The notes below the pieces were generated by a model that made no database searches, had not been told where the DNA came from, and worked only from the letters and a program-made list of their open reading frames with translations. Positions 22,195-33,917 of a stretch of 64,000 nucleotides of DNA are shown here, piece by piece. The stretch is from the NCBI GenBank assembly GCA_029449245.1, contig JANATF010000007.1:248001-312000 (forward strand), written 5' to 3'. Source of the DNA: Mortierella alpina. Its lineage: Eukaryota; Mortierellomycota; Mortierellomycetes; Mortierellales; Mortierellaceae. The position numbers and the translations under genes were made by a program. Position 1 is the first letter of the stretch. Every line of letters starts with the position of its first letter.

Positions 22195-24266
22195 ATGCCA
22201 ACCGGAAGCGTCGCACGTGTGTATGCGAACGTCAACGAGACGCTCCAGAAGGAGTACTGGGACTACGACAACCTTCAGGTTCAGTGGGGGTAAGACCATC
22301 AGCATCGGTTCAGCAAATGCACTGTCAATCCCTTATCGGGGCGTGAGGGAGACTCTTGGACGTTGATTGCCAAGCGAAGCTCTTGATGTGGCTCTGCCAT
22401 CGTCTTATTTTGACGGGAAGGGGAAAAAAATCTCTTCGCCACCGCTTATCTTCGCCACGATGACCAATGCGGTGATTGCCTTGAGGACGTCAGTTGCAGT
22501 CCGAGATTCAGCAGCGCCTTCAATCTATTCGTACTAGCGCATTTCTGATTGAATCAGAGAGTCGGGGATGGGCAGCGCTTCTCATTTCACTTTGTTTTTC
22601 TTGATGCGTTTGCTCTGTTGTACTTCTATTACTATCAGCTGCTTGCTGACTATGACTCTTGACGGGACCACAGACATGATCCCTCCCTTCTTCGTTCCTT
22701 CCTACCCATACTTGAGATATTCTATAGGCACTATAGATGACACTGTGTACTCATCAAAAAATGTTGTTTACTATCTTCTTCAAATGGTATAGTGTCCAGG
22801 ACAACTACGAGATTGTGCGCAAGGTTGGACGTGGCAAATACTCGGAGGTTTTTGAGGGCTTTAACACTGTCAACAACGAAAAGTGCTGCATCAAGGTTTT
22901 GAAGCCTGTTAAGAAAAAGAAGATCAAGCGTGAGATCAAGATTCTTCAGAACCTGGCTGGTGGCCCCAACGTAATCACGCTCTTCGATGTGGTCCGCGAT
23001 CCTCAGGTAAGAGAATATGGCGCATTGGGGGAAAAGGGCAGTGTGCGGCATGTGGCTTGTGGTACGAGCGGGCGAGTCCGCCTCCTGCATCATGCCGCTT
23101 AGTATCGCCGCCCATGCATCGTCCAACAGTGCATATTTCGTCTGGATCTGCCTTATGGATGCTTACAGGACAAGCTCAGAGTGGATGGACTACATGCTGC
23201 ACGGGCAGGAAACGATGAGTGCGACTTGGCGAAATACTGATGATATGTTTGGTACCCCCCTTTTCAAACATAGTCAAAGACGCCATCGCTCATTTTTGAG
23301 TGCGTCAACAACACGGACTTCAAGATCCTTTACCCCAAGTTCACGGACTTTGACGTGCGCTTTTACATCTTTGAGTTGCTGAAGGTATCGTACTTGGATA
23401 AATAGGCGAATGATGAATTCTGCAGCATTCCATAGCTTTTTTTGGTGTATGGTTTGTTAACTAGCGTATGTATCTTTTTTTTTATTTAGGCCTTGGATTT
23501 CTGCCACTCAAAGGGTATTATGCATCGCGATGTCAAGCCTCATAATGTCATGATCGAACACGAGAAGCGCAAGGTGCGTGAAGAATCATACTAGGAGACA
23601 CAACATGGCAGCATGGGTTTACAGACAGCATTTATCGTCGACTCGAAACTGACATCTGCCTGTTTCTGTTCTTGAAAAATAGCTGCGCTTGATTGACTGG
23701 GGTCTCGCAGAGTTTTACCACCCCGGCACAGAGTACAACGTTCGTGTGGCATCGCGCTATTTCAAGGGCCCTGAGCTGCTTGTTGATTTCCAGGAATACG
23801 ACTATTCGCTCGACATGTGGAGTCTGGGTGCCATGTTCGCCAGCATGGTAAGGCACCATACTTTATTTCAACTGTATATTCTTCAATGATACCATCCAGC
23901 AAACGGACATTCATGAATGGTTGTTACTCTGGATAGATCTTCCGCAAAGAGCCCTTCTTCCATGGACACGACAACTATGATCAGCTCGTCAAGATCGCCC
24001 GCGTTCTTGGAACCAACGAACTGTTTGCGTACTTGGAAAAGTATGATTTGGAGCTGGACGTGCAGTATGACGAGATTCTCGGAAGATATCCCCGCAAGCC
24101 ATGGAGCAAATTTGTGACACCAGAAAACCAGCGCTTTGTGTCCAATGCTGCCATCGACTTTTTGGACAAGCTTCTTCGCTATGATCACCAGGAACGTCTG
24201 ACTGCAGCAGAGGCCATGGAGCACCCTTATTTTGACCCTGTCCGTGCGGCCGCCAAGACGCAATAG
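22195..24266 (+). CDS. CKA1: Casein kinase 2 catalytic subunit alpha
   Basis: Exons 22195-22289, 22793-23006, 23274-23384, 23490-23573, 23683-23847 and 23937-24266 encode 332 aa. The Gly-rich loop is [13 protein letters not shown], followed by the basic [15 protein letters not shown] that is diagnostic of CK2 alpha and binds acidic substrates. The catalytic loop is [10 protein letters not shown], and the metal-binding motif is DWG rather than DFG, as in all CK2. The C-terminal lobe holds [21 protein letters not shown]2 is a constitutive Ser/Thr kinase acting at acidic sites in nucleus and cytosol. Intron 1 is long (503 nt) and directly follows QVQWG; an early intron of this kind may carry regulatory sequence. 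The protein ends ten residues after the kinase fold. Confidence 0.97.
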
Positions 24267-24940
24267 ATGCGATGAAGGGACGACTATTTCTTTTTTTTAT
24301 TATTCCAGTTTCTACTCTATAAAATCATCGGCTTATCGTAACTAAACGTGTTTGTGAAAGGATCGGGTAACGATCGACAGGCCTCGGTAGACATGATGTG
24401 GTGTAGTAGGTCCGCTTTTGGCATTGTAACTTCATCATCCGATCCCTAGGTGTCGCTCTTATCATCATTGCCATCCTCGGCCTACCACATGCTGTAGCAA
24501 CCTGGAAAGAGGCAATCAAGGCAGCCTGTGCAAGGGTAGAGAGGAAGTTTGAGAACAAGGCCTTGAGAATGCTGCTGAATCCTTAGAAGACTACCCAGGA
24601 TGCGAGAAATCTAGCACCCATGAGGAAAATTGGAACTTGTCAAGGCGGCACTTGTCAATAGAATAGCATTTTTGGTCCCACTCTCTTGGCCGTTCGTTGT
24701 TACAACATCACTCTAACCCATCAGATTATGGCCTTCCAGTTACAGAACATACAGCCGTCAAGAACACGATCTTTATTTCTATCTTCTTTCTCGGCCTTCC
24801 CCTGTACAACGAACCGCACCACAGGATCCTCAACAGATTTCTCCACCCAGAAGGACAGTCCCGAGAAGGTGTCTGTGCGTGGAAATATGGTCCTGAATCG
24901 AAATCCCCTCTTGCACACACCCATCGTTCAGATCAGCGAA
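24267..24940. other. Intergenic and leader before the DEAD-box gene
   Basis: 3' UTR of CK2 alpha and the upstream region of the helicase. The helicase frame stays open upstream of 24941, with ATGs at 24728 and 24890, so part of this could be coding. Nothing else is recognised. Confidence 0.5.
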
Positions 24941-27513
24941 ATGTCTACATTGCTCCATTTGCTGGCGGCAAAACAGGCACGTCTGCCACATGCCTATAGA
25001 TTGCACGCAGTGATACAAAGACCTGCCTCGTCCTTACAAATACACTCTTACCAGCATCAACTTGGCCGCCTGCTCCACACCTCAAATGCTGTACTACCAT
25101 TTGCACACCGGATACCCACACAAACACGCACAGGTCTTCTGCTGCCACCATCAATATGTACTCGGCACCTGGCTGTCCAAGGTGCCAAACCGGATAGATT
25201 GAGTGACGCATTGAGATCCTCAGTGTCGTCTTCCATTGCTTCACCACCAACCACGCCATTGGAGTACTCCCGATCCTTCAACGATCTCAAGAATTTACAT
25301 CCGACCACTCTGGAGGCTATTCACTCCGCCTTTGGATACGAGTCCATGTCCAAGGTTCAAGCCAGCGTTCTCTCCACCCTACCAACAAAGCGCGACCTAC
25401 TCGTCAAAGCCAAGACCGGAACTGGAAAGACTTTGGCTTTCATCGTCGCAGCGCTAGAATCACTCATGGCTCTGTCGCCCATGGAGGTCAATATCAAGAT
25501 GGGAGGCAAGATTGGATGTGTGATCATTGTACCCACCCGCGAGCTCGCCCTTCAGATCTCGGACGAAGCAGAAAAGCTGGTCAAACCACTTGGATGGGGT
25601 GTGCAGTATCTGGTCGGTGGAGAAAGTCGAGAGAAACAGCTGGATCGAGTTTCCAAGGAACCCGCAGAGTTTGTGGTCGCCACTCCTGGACGCATGCTGG
25701 ACCTGTTGCGTGATGCAGAGTTCGCAGCCAAGATCAAGGAATCAAAAGTGGTACGTGTCGATCCTGTGTACCCATTCTTTTTTCACATAAACCAGTGTGG
25801 ATACTGGCAGCTCCCTCATGTACTAATGCCGTGCCTGAGAATAGCTTGTGCTGGATGAGGCGGACAGGATCTTGGATTTTGGATTTCGTTCTGCATTAGA
25901 CACCATTTTGGAAGTCATGCCAAAGGACCGTCAGACGTTCTTGTTCTCAGCAACAATGGACTCTAAACTGGATTCACTCTCTGAAGTTGCCCTCCATCCA
26001 AAGTCCAAGGACGCTCAGGGACCCATCATGATCGATACTGTGGGATCCAACGAGATCAACCTCAACTTGGCGACTCGCCAATCATACTGCATCACTCCAT
26101 ATCAGGCCCATGTGGCGCTCGTACGCCGTCTCATTACGGACCATTTACTCAATGACATGGACTTTGAGCATCAGGAGAGTTTGAAGAAACCAAAAGTACC
26201 AGTAGTGAGTGCACAAGCCAAGGTCAAGGCTAAGGCAACAACTTCAGGATCTGGATCTCCAAAATCAGCAGTGGAGGCACCCAATGCACACAACAACAAA
26301 ATCATGGTCTTTCTGCCGACCACACGAGGAGCACAGATGTACGCCAAAGTGTTTGCCAAACTGTCCATGGGAAAGGAGCTCTCCGTTTTCGAGATTCATT
26401 CCGCGAAGCATCAGCGTGAGCGAACCTTGACCAGCCGCAACTTTAGAAAGATCAAAACACCCGCCGTTTTATTTACGTCCGATGTCTCTGCGCGAGGTGT
26501 GGATTATCCTGGAGTAGGGCTGGTCATTCAAGTCGGCGCACCCCTATCTCTCGACCATTATATCCATCGCATAGGAAGAACTGGACGAGGCGACAGCAAC
26601 AAGAAAGGCAAGAGTCGAAATGTCGGTAAAAGCCAACAGAGCGAGCAGGATGATCATGGAAGGGGTGTCTTGATTCTTGGAGAGCTGGATCAAGGATTTA
26701 TTGAGCATCAACTCAAACCGTCGCCGCTTTGTAATGCTGTGAAGCAGGACCACCAGTATGACGATTGGCAGAGCGTTATGCTAGGAGAGAGTCTTGATCG
26801 AGGATTTACAAGGGCGCTCTCAAAAGTGGACGAAAAGCTGGCCAAAAGTGCATACACAGCGTTCTTGGGATACAGTAAGTTGTCATGATCTTACCACGGT
26901 GGGTGCAGATTGCTCATTCAGAGACCGATTTTTAACATTGACGTTCTGTCTTGTAGATCTTACGGTCGGTCCCAGGATCGGGAACACGGATCGCAAAAAG
27001 ATCTTGGAGTCGGCGGACAGATATATTGAAGCATTCGGCGTAGAAGAACGACCAGCAGTGTCTACCAGTTTCTTGGAAAGGATGGGTTTCATGAAGCAGC
27101 GAAGCGCAACCATCGAGAACGGAGAGGAAGGCGATTCTGATCAGAACAATAATTACGAGCTCGTCGACGGAACGTTCCCCACGATCAATACCCGGATCAC
27201 AAAGAACCCCTTTGCTCCTTCGAAAGAATCCATTCCGGGCGATGAGCTGGAAGACAGCATGGTGGAGTCGGATCGGGGACAGCCACGGATATCGAGGAAA
27301 GAGCGCCAGGAGGCCTTTGAAAAGGAGATCGGGCTTCCCGAAACCGAGTACATCAAAATCAACGAGGCCGAGTGGGAGGACTTTATCGACTTTGATAAGC
27401 CAGGGATGTCCAAGCTGATTGAGAAGCTGCACAGCCCCAAGCGGATGGGCCACTCTGGCAATAGGCCCAGCAAGAAGACGTCCAAGATCTTTAGCGATAA
27501 TGACGGGTGGTGA
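24941..27513 (+). CDS. DEAD-box RNA helicase, probably mitochondrial (MSS116-like)
   Basis: Exons 24941-25750, 25845-26874 and 26957-27513 encode 798 aa. The chosen start gives MSTLLHLLAAKQARLPHAYR, a basic amphipathic sequence typical of mitochondrial presequences; a longer start at 24728 would add 71 residues. Helicase motifs in order: AKTGTGKT at 157-164, PTRELALQ, ATPGR, DEAD at 274-277, SAT, DVSARGVDYP and HRIGRTGR. A Ser/Gly/Lys-rich insertion interrupts the second RecA domain near its start, and another (NKKGKSRNVGKSQQ) follows motif VI. The C-terminal 250 residues are acidic and unlike other domains I know. Mitochondrial DEAD-box proteins of this type act as RNA chaperones in intron splicing and translation. 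The MSS116/CYT-19 assignment rests on the presequence and general layout only. Confidence 0.88.
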
Positions 27514-27737
27514 GCAAGCACCCTTGCCAAATACAAAGTCCACATCGCCCACCACGCGAACTCTAAATTTGTGTGCCAGCTTCATTTTCCATTTGGTCCA
27601 GTGCCTGACTGCCACACAACACAATCAGTCGTCTGTGCCACCAGGACTTTCCATTCGCATCACATCCATCAATCCAATCCTCTTGCCTCATCCTCATCCT
27701 CACTCTTCATCTTCCTTCCACTTCGGGACAACACACA

Positions 27738-28600
27738 ATGCGCCTCCTGCTCTCATCACTTGTCTGCTTAGCATTCGCCACAAGCTCAGCAGTGGCTGGC
27801 CCACCACCAGAGATTGACGATGGTACACATCTCTTCTCTACATCCACCTCGCCAAACAGTCGTTCAAATCGACAAGAGACACCCTTTGAGAGCCAGCGAC
27901 CATGAATAATAATCTCTCGACGGCCCTTCATCACTCTTATTCAATCTTGGTAGAATTCCAAAAGGTCACCTGCGGATCGTCCGTCAAGTTGACGCACGAA
28001 CAGACCCAGTTCAAGCTCCACTCACATCAGATCCCCTATGGCACCGGCTCTGGACAACAGTCCGTGACAGCAGTACCCAGCAAGGATGATACCAACTCGC
28101 TCTGGCTCGGTAAATGTTAAAGGCACTATTGCCCTCCTCCTCTCGTCGATAACCCAGTATCTTTATCTTAACACGCACTTTGTTGGTTTTTTTGTGTAGT
28201 TATGGCTCAGTTCGGACACACTTGCGACCGAGGCGAGCCAGTACCCTGTGGAAGCAGCGTCCGTCTGAAGCACGTCAATACCAAAAAGTTCTTGCACTCT
28301 CATCATCACCACTCTCCCATGTCTGGCGGACTTGAGGTCTCGGCCTACGAAGGGCAGGATGATGGTGATAACTGGCTGGTGGAGTGTTTGAACCACAAGG
28401 ACGAATTCTGGAACAGAGAGGCACCCGTTCAGTTGCGACACCAGAACACTGGCATGTACTTGAGTAGTTCAACGCAGCATGTCTATGGAAACCCGATCCC
28501 GGGTCAACAGGAGGTTGCATCCCATCATCCAAGCAATCAGAAAGGCGAGCAGATCTGGCGTGCACAAGAGGGTGTTTATTTCGCAGAGAAGGAATTGTGA
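27738..28600 (+). CDS. SDF2-like MIR-domain protein of the secretory pathway
   Basis: Exons 27738-27822, 27954-28109 and 28200-28600 encode 213 aa, matching the family length (about 211). A signal peptide (MRLLLSSLVCLAFATSSAVA) precedes three MIR repeats of a beta-trefoil: VTCGSSVKLTHEQTQFKLHS, then CGSSVRLKHVNTKKFLHSH, then VQLRHQNTGMYLSS. SDF2 proteins pair with DnaJ chaperones or protein O-mannosyltransferases in the ER. The C-terminus is AEKEL, which resembles but does not fit the KDEL consensus, because Lys occupies the second position of the tetrapeptide. Retention may therefore depend on partners. The gene sits 224 nt after the helicase gene on the same strand. Confidence 0.93.
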
Positions 28601-30607
28601 AGTAGTGGATAACTGTAGGCAAGCAGCAGCAGCATTCTTGAAAGATGGGAAAGTAAATAGGAATAATACCACCATTTCATTTGTCAAGTAACCCTCAGGC
28701 GGCTGTTCTGCGAGTACCGTCGAGTGCTCCTGCAAAAGAGACACTTACGGCAGGTCTCTTCATCCGAGCCTGTCCCCTCCTCATTCCTCAACTTTTAGCC
28801 CAAGAAGGCTGCAATAACATTGCAAAAAACAGGCTTAACGCAGACTATATGTAATCGCATTTGTATAGCCGCGAGTAGCACACGTAATTACTATTTCTGT
28901 CCGTATGGTAGTAGCTCTTCACGACACAGCAACCTGCTCATTTCTTTTTTTTTTTGTAGGTTCATCAAAGTGGCCAGCGGATGAAAATGGGACCCTTGAC
29001 AGCGATATCGCCAGAATTATCCAAAGCACAAACCTATCAGCAACGACTATGAAACGGAGGATGATCTGGTGGGAGTAGCCGAAAATTTTCCAGCTGCACA
29101 TCTCGTAACGCGCCTCTATATAAAGGTTCGAAAAGGTTGATCTGATATTTTTTATGTTGCTTTCCTCGGTCATTCGTGTTCGTTCTCTGCTTTTACAATT
29201 ACTCTGGCGACTGATGTCTATTGCTTTATATGTTGTCCGTAAGTTGGACACGATCCTCCTTCGATCAAGCCACAATAACTGGCACGCATTGAGCAAGATC
29301 AAGCGGAAAGACTGTAGGCAAAACGCACTTTCGTTTTCAGCGTCGCGAATACACAGCTATAGTGCCTGAATTATGTATTTGTGAGGGGCCATTCATTATA
29401 TTTACTCCTACCAAGACAAGAAGAAAGTGTGGGAAGATATAAAGCTTTATAAACACCCTGGACCGCAGGCGCTGTATTAAAAATGTGCAAGTTCAGCACA
29501 GTTCACTTGCCAAATTTTTTGAGGGTCGGAAGCAGATCTGGGTCTCCGACATATAGACTACGCGCACGCGTAAAGAGCAGGGAGAATTTAGTTCGATATG
29601 ACGCGTCTGTACCTCACAGGAAAAAGATGGTTTTGGCCAAACGAACTGTCCAGCCGGAGAGGTCTACCTCCTAATGCTCAGGAAACAAGCTGGTTAAGGA
29701 AGAACAATAGCTTGTTTCGATCGGCGTCATCATACGAGCGCCAGCCAGCATGAACAATCCAATCTCTCTGTAAGCACTAGATGGGATGCATACCAGAGCA
29801 CCATTATGAGGCAGATACAAAGTTGAAAACCTGGCGGTGACAGAGCCTTAGGAATGATCTGGACAAATAGTTGACCCACATAGAATAGAGCTTTACATCA
29901 TATTCGCAACAAGACACTGGAATCGGTGGTGACGCGCATTGTCAAGCATTTCCACATATCAGTTTCATGCACAACAAGCGAACTATTTTGTCGTTGCTGC
30001 ACTAGGTAATGTAGTCTACCAGTCTACCCCTGTGCGTCGCGTAATGAATACTTCGCAGACATAACTCCTGTATTCTGAATTCGCCTCTCAACTTTTGTGC
30101 TACAAGTTCTACATGTATTAAACCTCCATGGCACTTTTTTCATTAGTCACTACTCTTGACCCTTTTAATTCCTAATCTCCGACACACATCGTCTTGTTAG
30201 TTCTCCTTCGCACGAAAGCGACTTCTGTCTGCCATCACATAACGTGAATTCTGCAATTGGTTTACACGTATAAAAGAGGTCGGTTCCTAGCATTCTTCAT
30301 CCACTCTCTTTCCCTCGGTACTCACAAGACCGACCGGAAGCACTGTCGCAGGCAGCATCGCAGGAACCACGGCAATCTTTAAGAAAAAAAGACGTCGCAC
30401 TCACAAGTCCATATCAACAAACGCTTCAAAGTCAGGTAAGGCGTTCATGACGATATGATTTCCAAGTCTCTCAGATTTCTCTATATGTTTCTAAAGCCTC
30501 AACTCAATGTTTTCTACACACTATTAAGCAGGTCTCCCACCCATCTGCTCGTCCTCTAATTGTTCCCACCCCTCTCAAGTGATCCCGTCCTTCAACAGAT
30601 AACAGCT
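28601..30607. other. Two-kilobase intergenic region
   Basis: No family-level gene is seen. At 29117-29125 a TATATAAAG box precedes an ATG at 29154, a short hydrophobic frame (MLLSSVIRVRSLLLQLLW) and a GTAAGT donor at about 29240; this could be a small gene, but no second exon was found. The end of the region is the promoter and leader of the repeat protein: TATAAA at 30269-30274, and a likely 5'-UTR intron from the GTAAG at 30436 to the AG ending near 30531. Confidence 0.5.
30269..30274 (+). promoter_or_regulatory. TATA box of the secreted repeat protein gene
   Basis: TATAAA in the context ACGTATAAAAGAGG, about 340 nt upstream of the ATG at 30608. The distance fits a leader that contains the candidate 5'-UTR intron (30436-30531). 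Confidence 0.55.
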
Positions 30608-31165
30608 ATGAGGCTTCAGGCATTCTGGACGCTGATCGTTGCCAGCGCGATTGCTCAGTCCATCCGCGTTGAACCGCCCTCATTCAAAATTTACAACAAG
30701 GCCGATGTGAAGCAGTGCCTTCGCTCGAGTGCTGATGGCACTAAAAACGACATGAAACCTATATTTTGGTCCTGTAAAGAGTCACCCGGAGACAATGCGC
30801 GTTGGTACTTGGACGACTCGGGACACCTTAGGTCCAAAGCCAACCCAAAGCAGTGCCTTGGCTCGGAGGGTAACAGTGATGATGGCACTAAAGACGGCAT
30901 GAGTCCTATATTTTGGTCCTGTGAAAACTCACCTGGAGAGAATGCGCGCTGGGAACTTGACGCCTCGGGACACCTTAGGTGCAAAGCCAACCCAAAGCAG
31001 TGCCTTGGCTCGGAGGGTAACAGTCCTGACGGCGCTCAAGACGGCAAGAGCCCTATATTTTGGCCTTGCGATAAATCGCCTGGAAAGAACGCCGTCTGGG
31101 TGCTCTCGACTGATCTTACTAGCGTTGAAAATTGTGCTCCAAGCGATACCGATACTACTTCCTAA
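30608..31165 (+). CDS. Secreted protein with three near-identical beta-trefoil-like repeats
   Basis: Single exon, 185 aa. A signal peptide (MRLQAFWTLIVASAIAQS) precedes three repeats of about 47 residues, starting near residues 37, 80 and 127. Each carries KQCL, then PIFW(S/P)C, then SPGxNAxW. The KANPKQCLGSEGNS block is nearly identical between repeats two and three. Trp-containing repeats of this kind with paired Cys resemble carbohydrate-binding beta-trefoils (QxW fold), but the canonical QxW is replaced by ARW or AVW, so the fold is an inference. Each repeat has two Cys (QCL and SC/PC), probably paired. High identity between repeats suggests recent internal duplication. A strong TATA box and a signal peptide fit an abundant secreted or cell-wall protein. 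No enzymatic motif is seen. Confidence 0.85.
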   Translation: MRLQAFWTLIVASAIAQSIRVEPPSFKIYNKADVKQCLRSSADGTKNDMKPIFWSCKESPGDNARWYLDDSGHLRSKANPKQCLGSEGNSDDGTKDGMSPIFWSCENSPGENARWELDASGHLRCKANPKQCLGSEGNSPDGAQDGKSPIFWPCDKSPGKNAVWVLSTDLTSVENCAPSDTDTTS

Positions 31166-31559
31166 CATCCTGCTTCTCTTTCCACTCCGTTTGTGAGTAT
31201 ATCCGCTTTTGCCTTCATTCGCGTTCCGTAGTAGCAGGCGCTCAGGCCATCAAATAAAACCACATCTGGTTCGTTGCTGTTCCCAACTTTTCTTCTTTTT
31301 AGGCTTTCCTCCCTCCCATCTATCATCTATACATTCTCCTGTGTCTCCGGTCTTCCATGGGCATCCGTTCCCTCTTGTGCACAAGGATATGGTATCATAA
31401 CTGATGTGTTGTCCCTCGAAACCTTCCGGGATAATGATGTGGCCACATCTCATGGTCAAACCGCTTGTCCTGATGTTTCCGATATCCCAAAGTTGAATCC
31501 ACATGTCATCGCCACGAATGTATTGTGGTGGCCCCTTGGGGAACAAGAAGAGCACCTCA

Positions 31560-32072
31560 AATGGCGCCACAATGTCTGTTCATGGAGATGAGATGCATTA
31601 TCGTCTTAACAACCCACAGCTGCACAATCTGATCCTTGTCAGCTTTGACGATCAACTCGTAGTTCGAGAAATGGCAGCATCGTTAAGCGGAGGACACTGA
31701 CAACATGTACTCAGTACTTCCACGGCACCTCGAGTTGCACAAGAGTAGGAGCCGTATCCAAGGATATGTATCTTTGTGCCTTGTCATTATTAATATTGAG
31801 GTTTCAACCGGGCTCAGCGGCTCTTCCATTGGGCGCTGAAGGTCAAAACCTCGCAACAGATCGCAATGACTCCATGCATACCTGATATTACTGATTCTCA
31901 CCAAACCATAGTGACCCCTGGGGACCATGCAGCCCTCGAACCAAACGAACAGCGCGCAGATCCCATTGCCTACAAGGACGCATCGATGTTGGCCGTGGTC
32001 TCGTCGATCACTTGGAGTCCGCCACCCTCCTAAAGACTTGAAGCAAAACAGCAACGATTTATCTGGGGACAC
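31560..32072 (-). pseudogene. Possible decayed WD40-repeat fragment
   Basis: Minus-strand frames hold pieces resembling WD40 blades, for example KADKDQIVQLWVVKT (about 31610-31660) and, in the 31683-32072 frame, ICALFVWFEGCMVPRGHYG. They are broken by stops (one after VSSA near 31683) and by a frame change near 31560. No complete repeat series or start is evident. The assignment rests only on the spacing of hydrophobic residues around Trp, so it is weak. Fungal NACHT-WD40 genes often decay this way. Confidence 0.2.
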
Positions 32073-32535
32073 ACCTACCGGTTACTTTGATTGTGGGCAT
32101 CCTGACTGTTAGTGCTAGACCCCTGTTTTGATCTAACCTTTGCCTCGAGGATGGCGCCGGTACCTCTAGGAGGCACGATACGATACATTGCATATACCTC
32201 GCGCGAGAAGAATGTGACAAGTTTCAGATCGCCACCCTTTTCTCCAAAGCGCTGCTCTCTTTACAGCGAGCTCGTTGACTTGTAACTTCACGATGCATGT
32301 GCTGTACTCTATTGTACTGTACAGCGCTGCTAGTCTACGAGTTCTCTTCTTTCTACGCCTGCTCTCGGCTTTTCAAAACGCACGCTATAATTGAGACATA
32401 TAATGGATCCCAAATGCTCTCAACTTCGTGCTCTCGAAGGTCGTTGGATGAGAATTCTTCTGTTCATAATGTCAGCCCCTGCTTTAATTGCGGTTCTACT
32501 GCTTACCGAGGTATTGGCACCGCTGCAGGAAGAGG

Positions 32536-32541
32536 TATAAA
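32536..32541 (+). promoter_or_regulatory. TATA box of the CAP-domain gene
   Basis: TATAAA in the context AGAGGTATAAAATGC, about 170 nt before the ATG at 32712. Confidence 0.55.
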
Positions 32542-32711
32542 ATGCATTGTGTCCCCCCATACCAGTCTGGTCTCTGTCAAATCCTTCGCTTTCCTCCAGT
32601 TACGACCACCTCACTCTTTTACGCTACCACATCTGTACAAAACTCGCATACTGAACGATACCCCTCACAGCATCCAAGCCCACACTTTACCAACCAGTCA
32701 TCTATCCAATC

Positions 32712-33607
32712 ATGGTTAAACTCACCACCCTTCTTTTGGCCAGCGTCGCCATCCTCGCCTGCTCAACATCCGCTCAGGTCCCAACCGAGTCCCATTCGAG
32801 CTCGGTTGCTGATATCGCGCGCTACAGCCCAGTTGATGCTCTTGTGCAGGCTGAGGCTGTTGAGCTGTCCGAGGAGGAGGCAAGGGTCAGCATCCTTCCT
32901 TTCCCTGCCCCCCACAACACTGGCCCGTTGTTGCGTCGCGCGGAGCGCATGCAACCCGAGAAGCAGAAGAAGAAGCCTTCTAAGCCTTCTACTACAAACC
33001 CCAAGAAACCCGCAAAGCCCTCAACTCAGGTGGCCAGGAAGCCCGCCAAGCCTTCTCCCAAGTTGACCAAGGAGCAACAGCTCATTTTGAACGCCCATAA
33101 CAACTTCCGTGCGAGGCACCGGGCTCCTCCTTTGGTCTGGAACAACAATGCTGCCACCTGGGGTAGCAACTGGATCAAGAACTGCAAGATCGAACATAGC
33201 AGCCGCTCAGGAGGAAAAGTAATTGCTTTTTCAAGGGTTTTTTTTTTAGCCTGGATGCCAGTAATGACTTTGCCTTTATAATGTCCGCTTACCAATACCG
33301 CATTTTGTTTGATGATCATTAGTTGGGAGAGAACATTGCATGGGGCACCAGGGGCATGTTCAAGGACTTTGGCGCTGTCGTTAAAGGCTGGTACGACGAG
33401 GTGAAGGGTTACAACTTTGTCAACCCCGATAACTCTAGGGGCGTCACTAGCCATTTCACTCAGGTTGTTTGGAGGAATACCAAGTCCGTTGGCTGTGCCA
33501 AGACGTTCTGCCCCAGACTCAACTATGAGGTCTACATCTGCAACTATGCCGGCGCTGGCAACATGGGTGGAGAATACGCGAAGAATGTCTTGTCTCCCAA
33601 GAAGTGA
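32712..33607 (+). CDS. Secreted CAP-superfamily (PRY1/SCP-like) protein
   Basis: Exons 32712-33218 and 33323-33607 encode 263 aa. Signal peptide MVKLTTLLLASVAILACSTSA, then a propeptide-like stretch ending LLRR (a possible kexin site near residue 77), then a Lys/Pro/Ser linker of repeated KPSK and KPAKPS units (about residues 85-120), then the CAP domain. CAP signatures: HNNFRARHRAPPLVWN, LGENIAWG, HFTQVVWRNTKSVGCA and YICNYAGAGNM. Yeast PRY proteins bind and export sterols and fatty acids; fungal CAP proteins can also act at host interfaces. The intron falls just before LGENIA. The basic linker could bind the cell wall, which is an inference. The domain looks complete. Confidence 0.94.
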
Positions 33608-33917
33608 TTTGATTTTTTTTTTGTTCTCGTAGAGTAGGGTAGCAGGCATCGATAATGCCTCCACCGCCATGTGAGCTCATTAGATACACATCGCCAGCAA
33701 CCTGCTCTGACCTGGTGTCAGAGTTCTGAGAGCTGTTTCGAGGAATGTGAGACTGAGTGAACGGGCCTTTACCTACTTTAATCAAAAATAACAAACACAG
33801 CCTTGGACTCACCGATCACTTTACTTATGACGTTTATTTTGCTGAAGTGTAGCGGAGGAGGACTATTAATAAGCAACATACAGTAGTAGAACAGGTGGAT
33901 GAGAGCCATTGGAACGC

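Larger units (their letters stand above)
31166..32711. other. Intergenic region with a gene relic and the CAP-gene promoter
   Basis: Holds the 3' UTR of the repeat protein and then minus-strand broken frames (listed separately, 31560-32072). From 32120 on no coding signal is seen. A TATA box (TATAAA) at 32536-32541 lies about 170 nt before the CAP gene. Confidence 0.5.

Noticed and set aside
28586-28600. KDEL-type signal at the end of the SDF2-like protein
   Set aside because: The tail EKEL has Lys where Asp, Glu, Asn or Gln is needed, so it does not fit the retrieval consensus.
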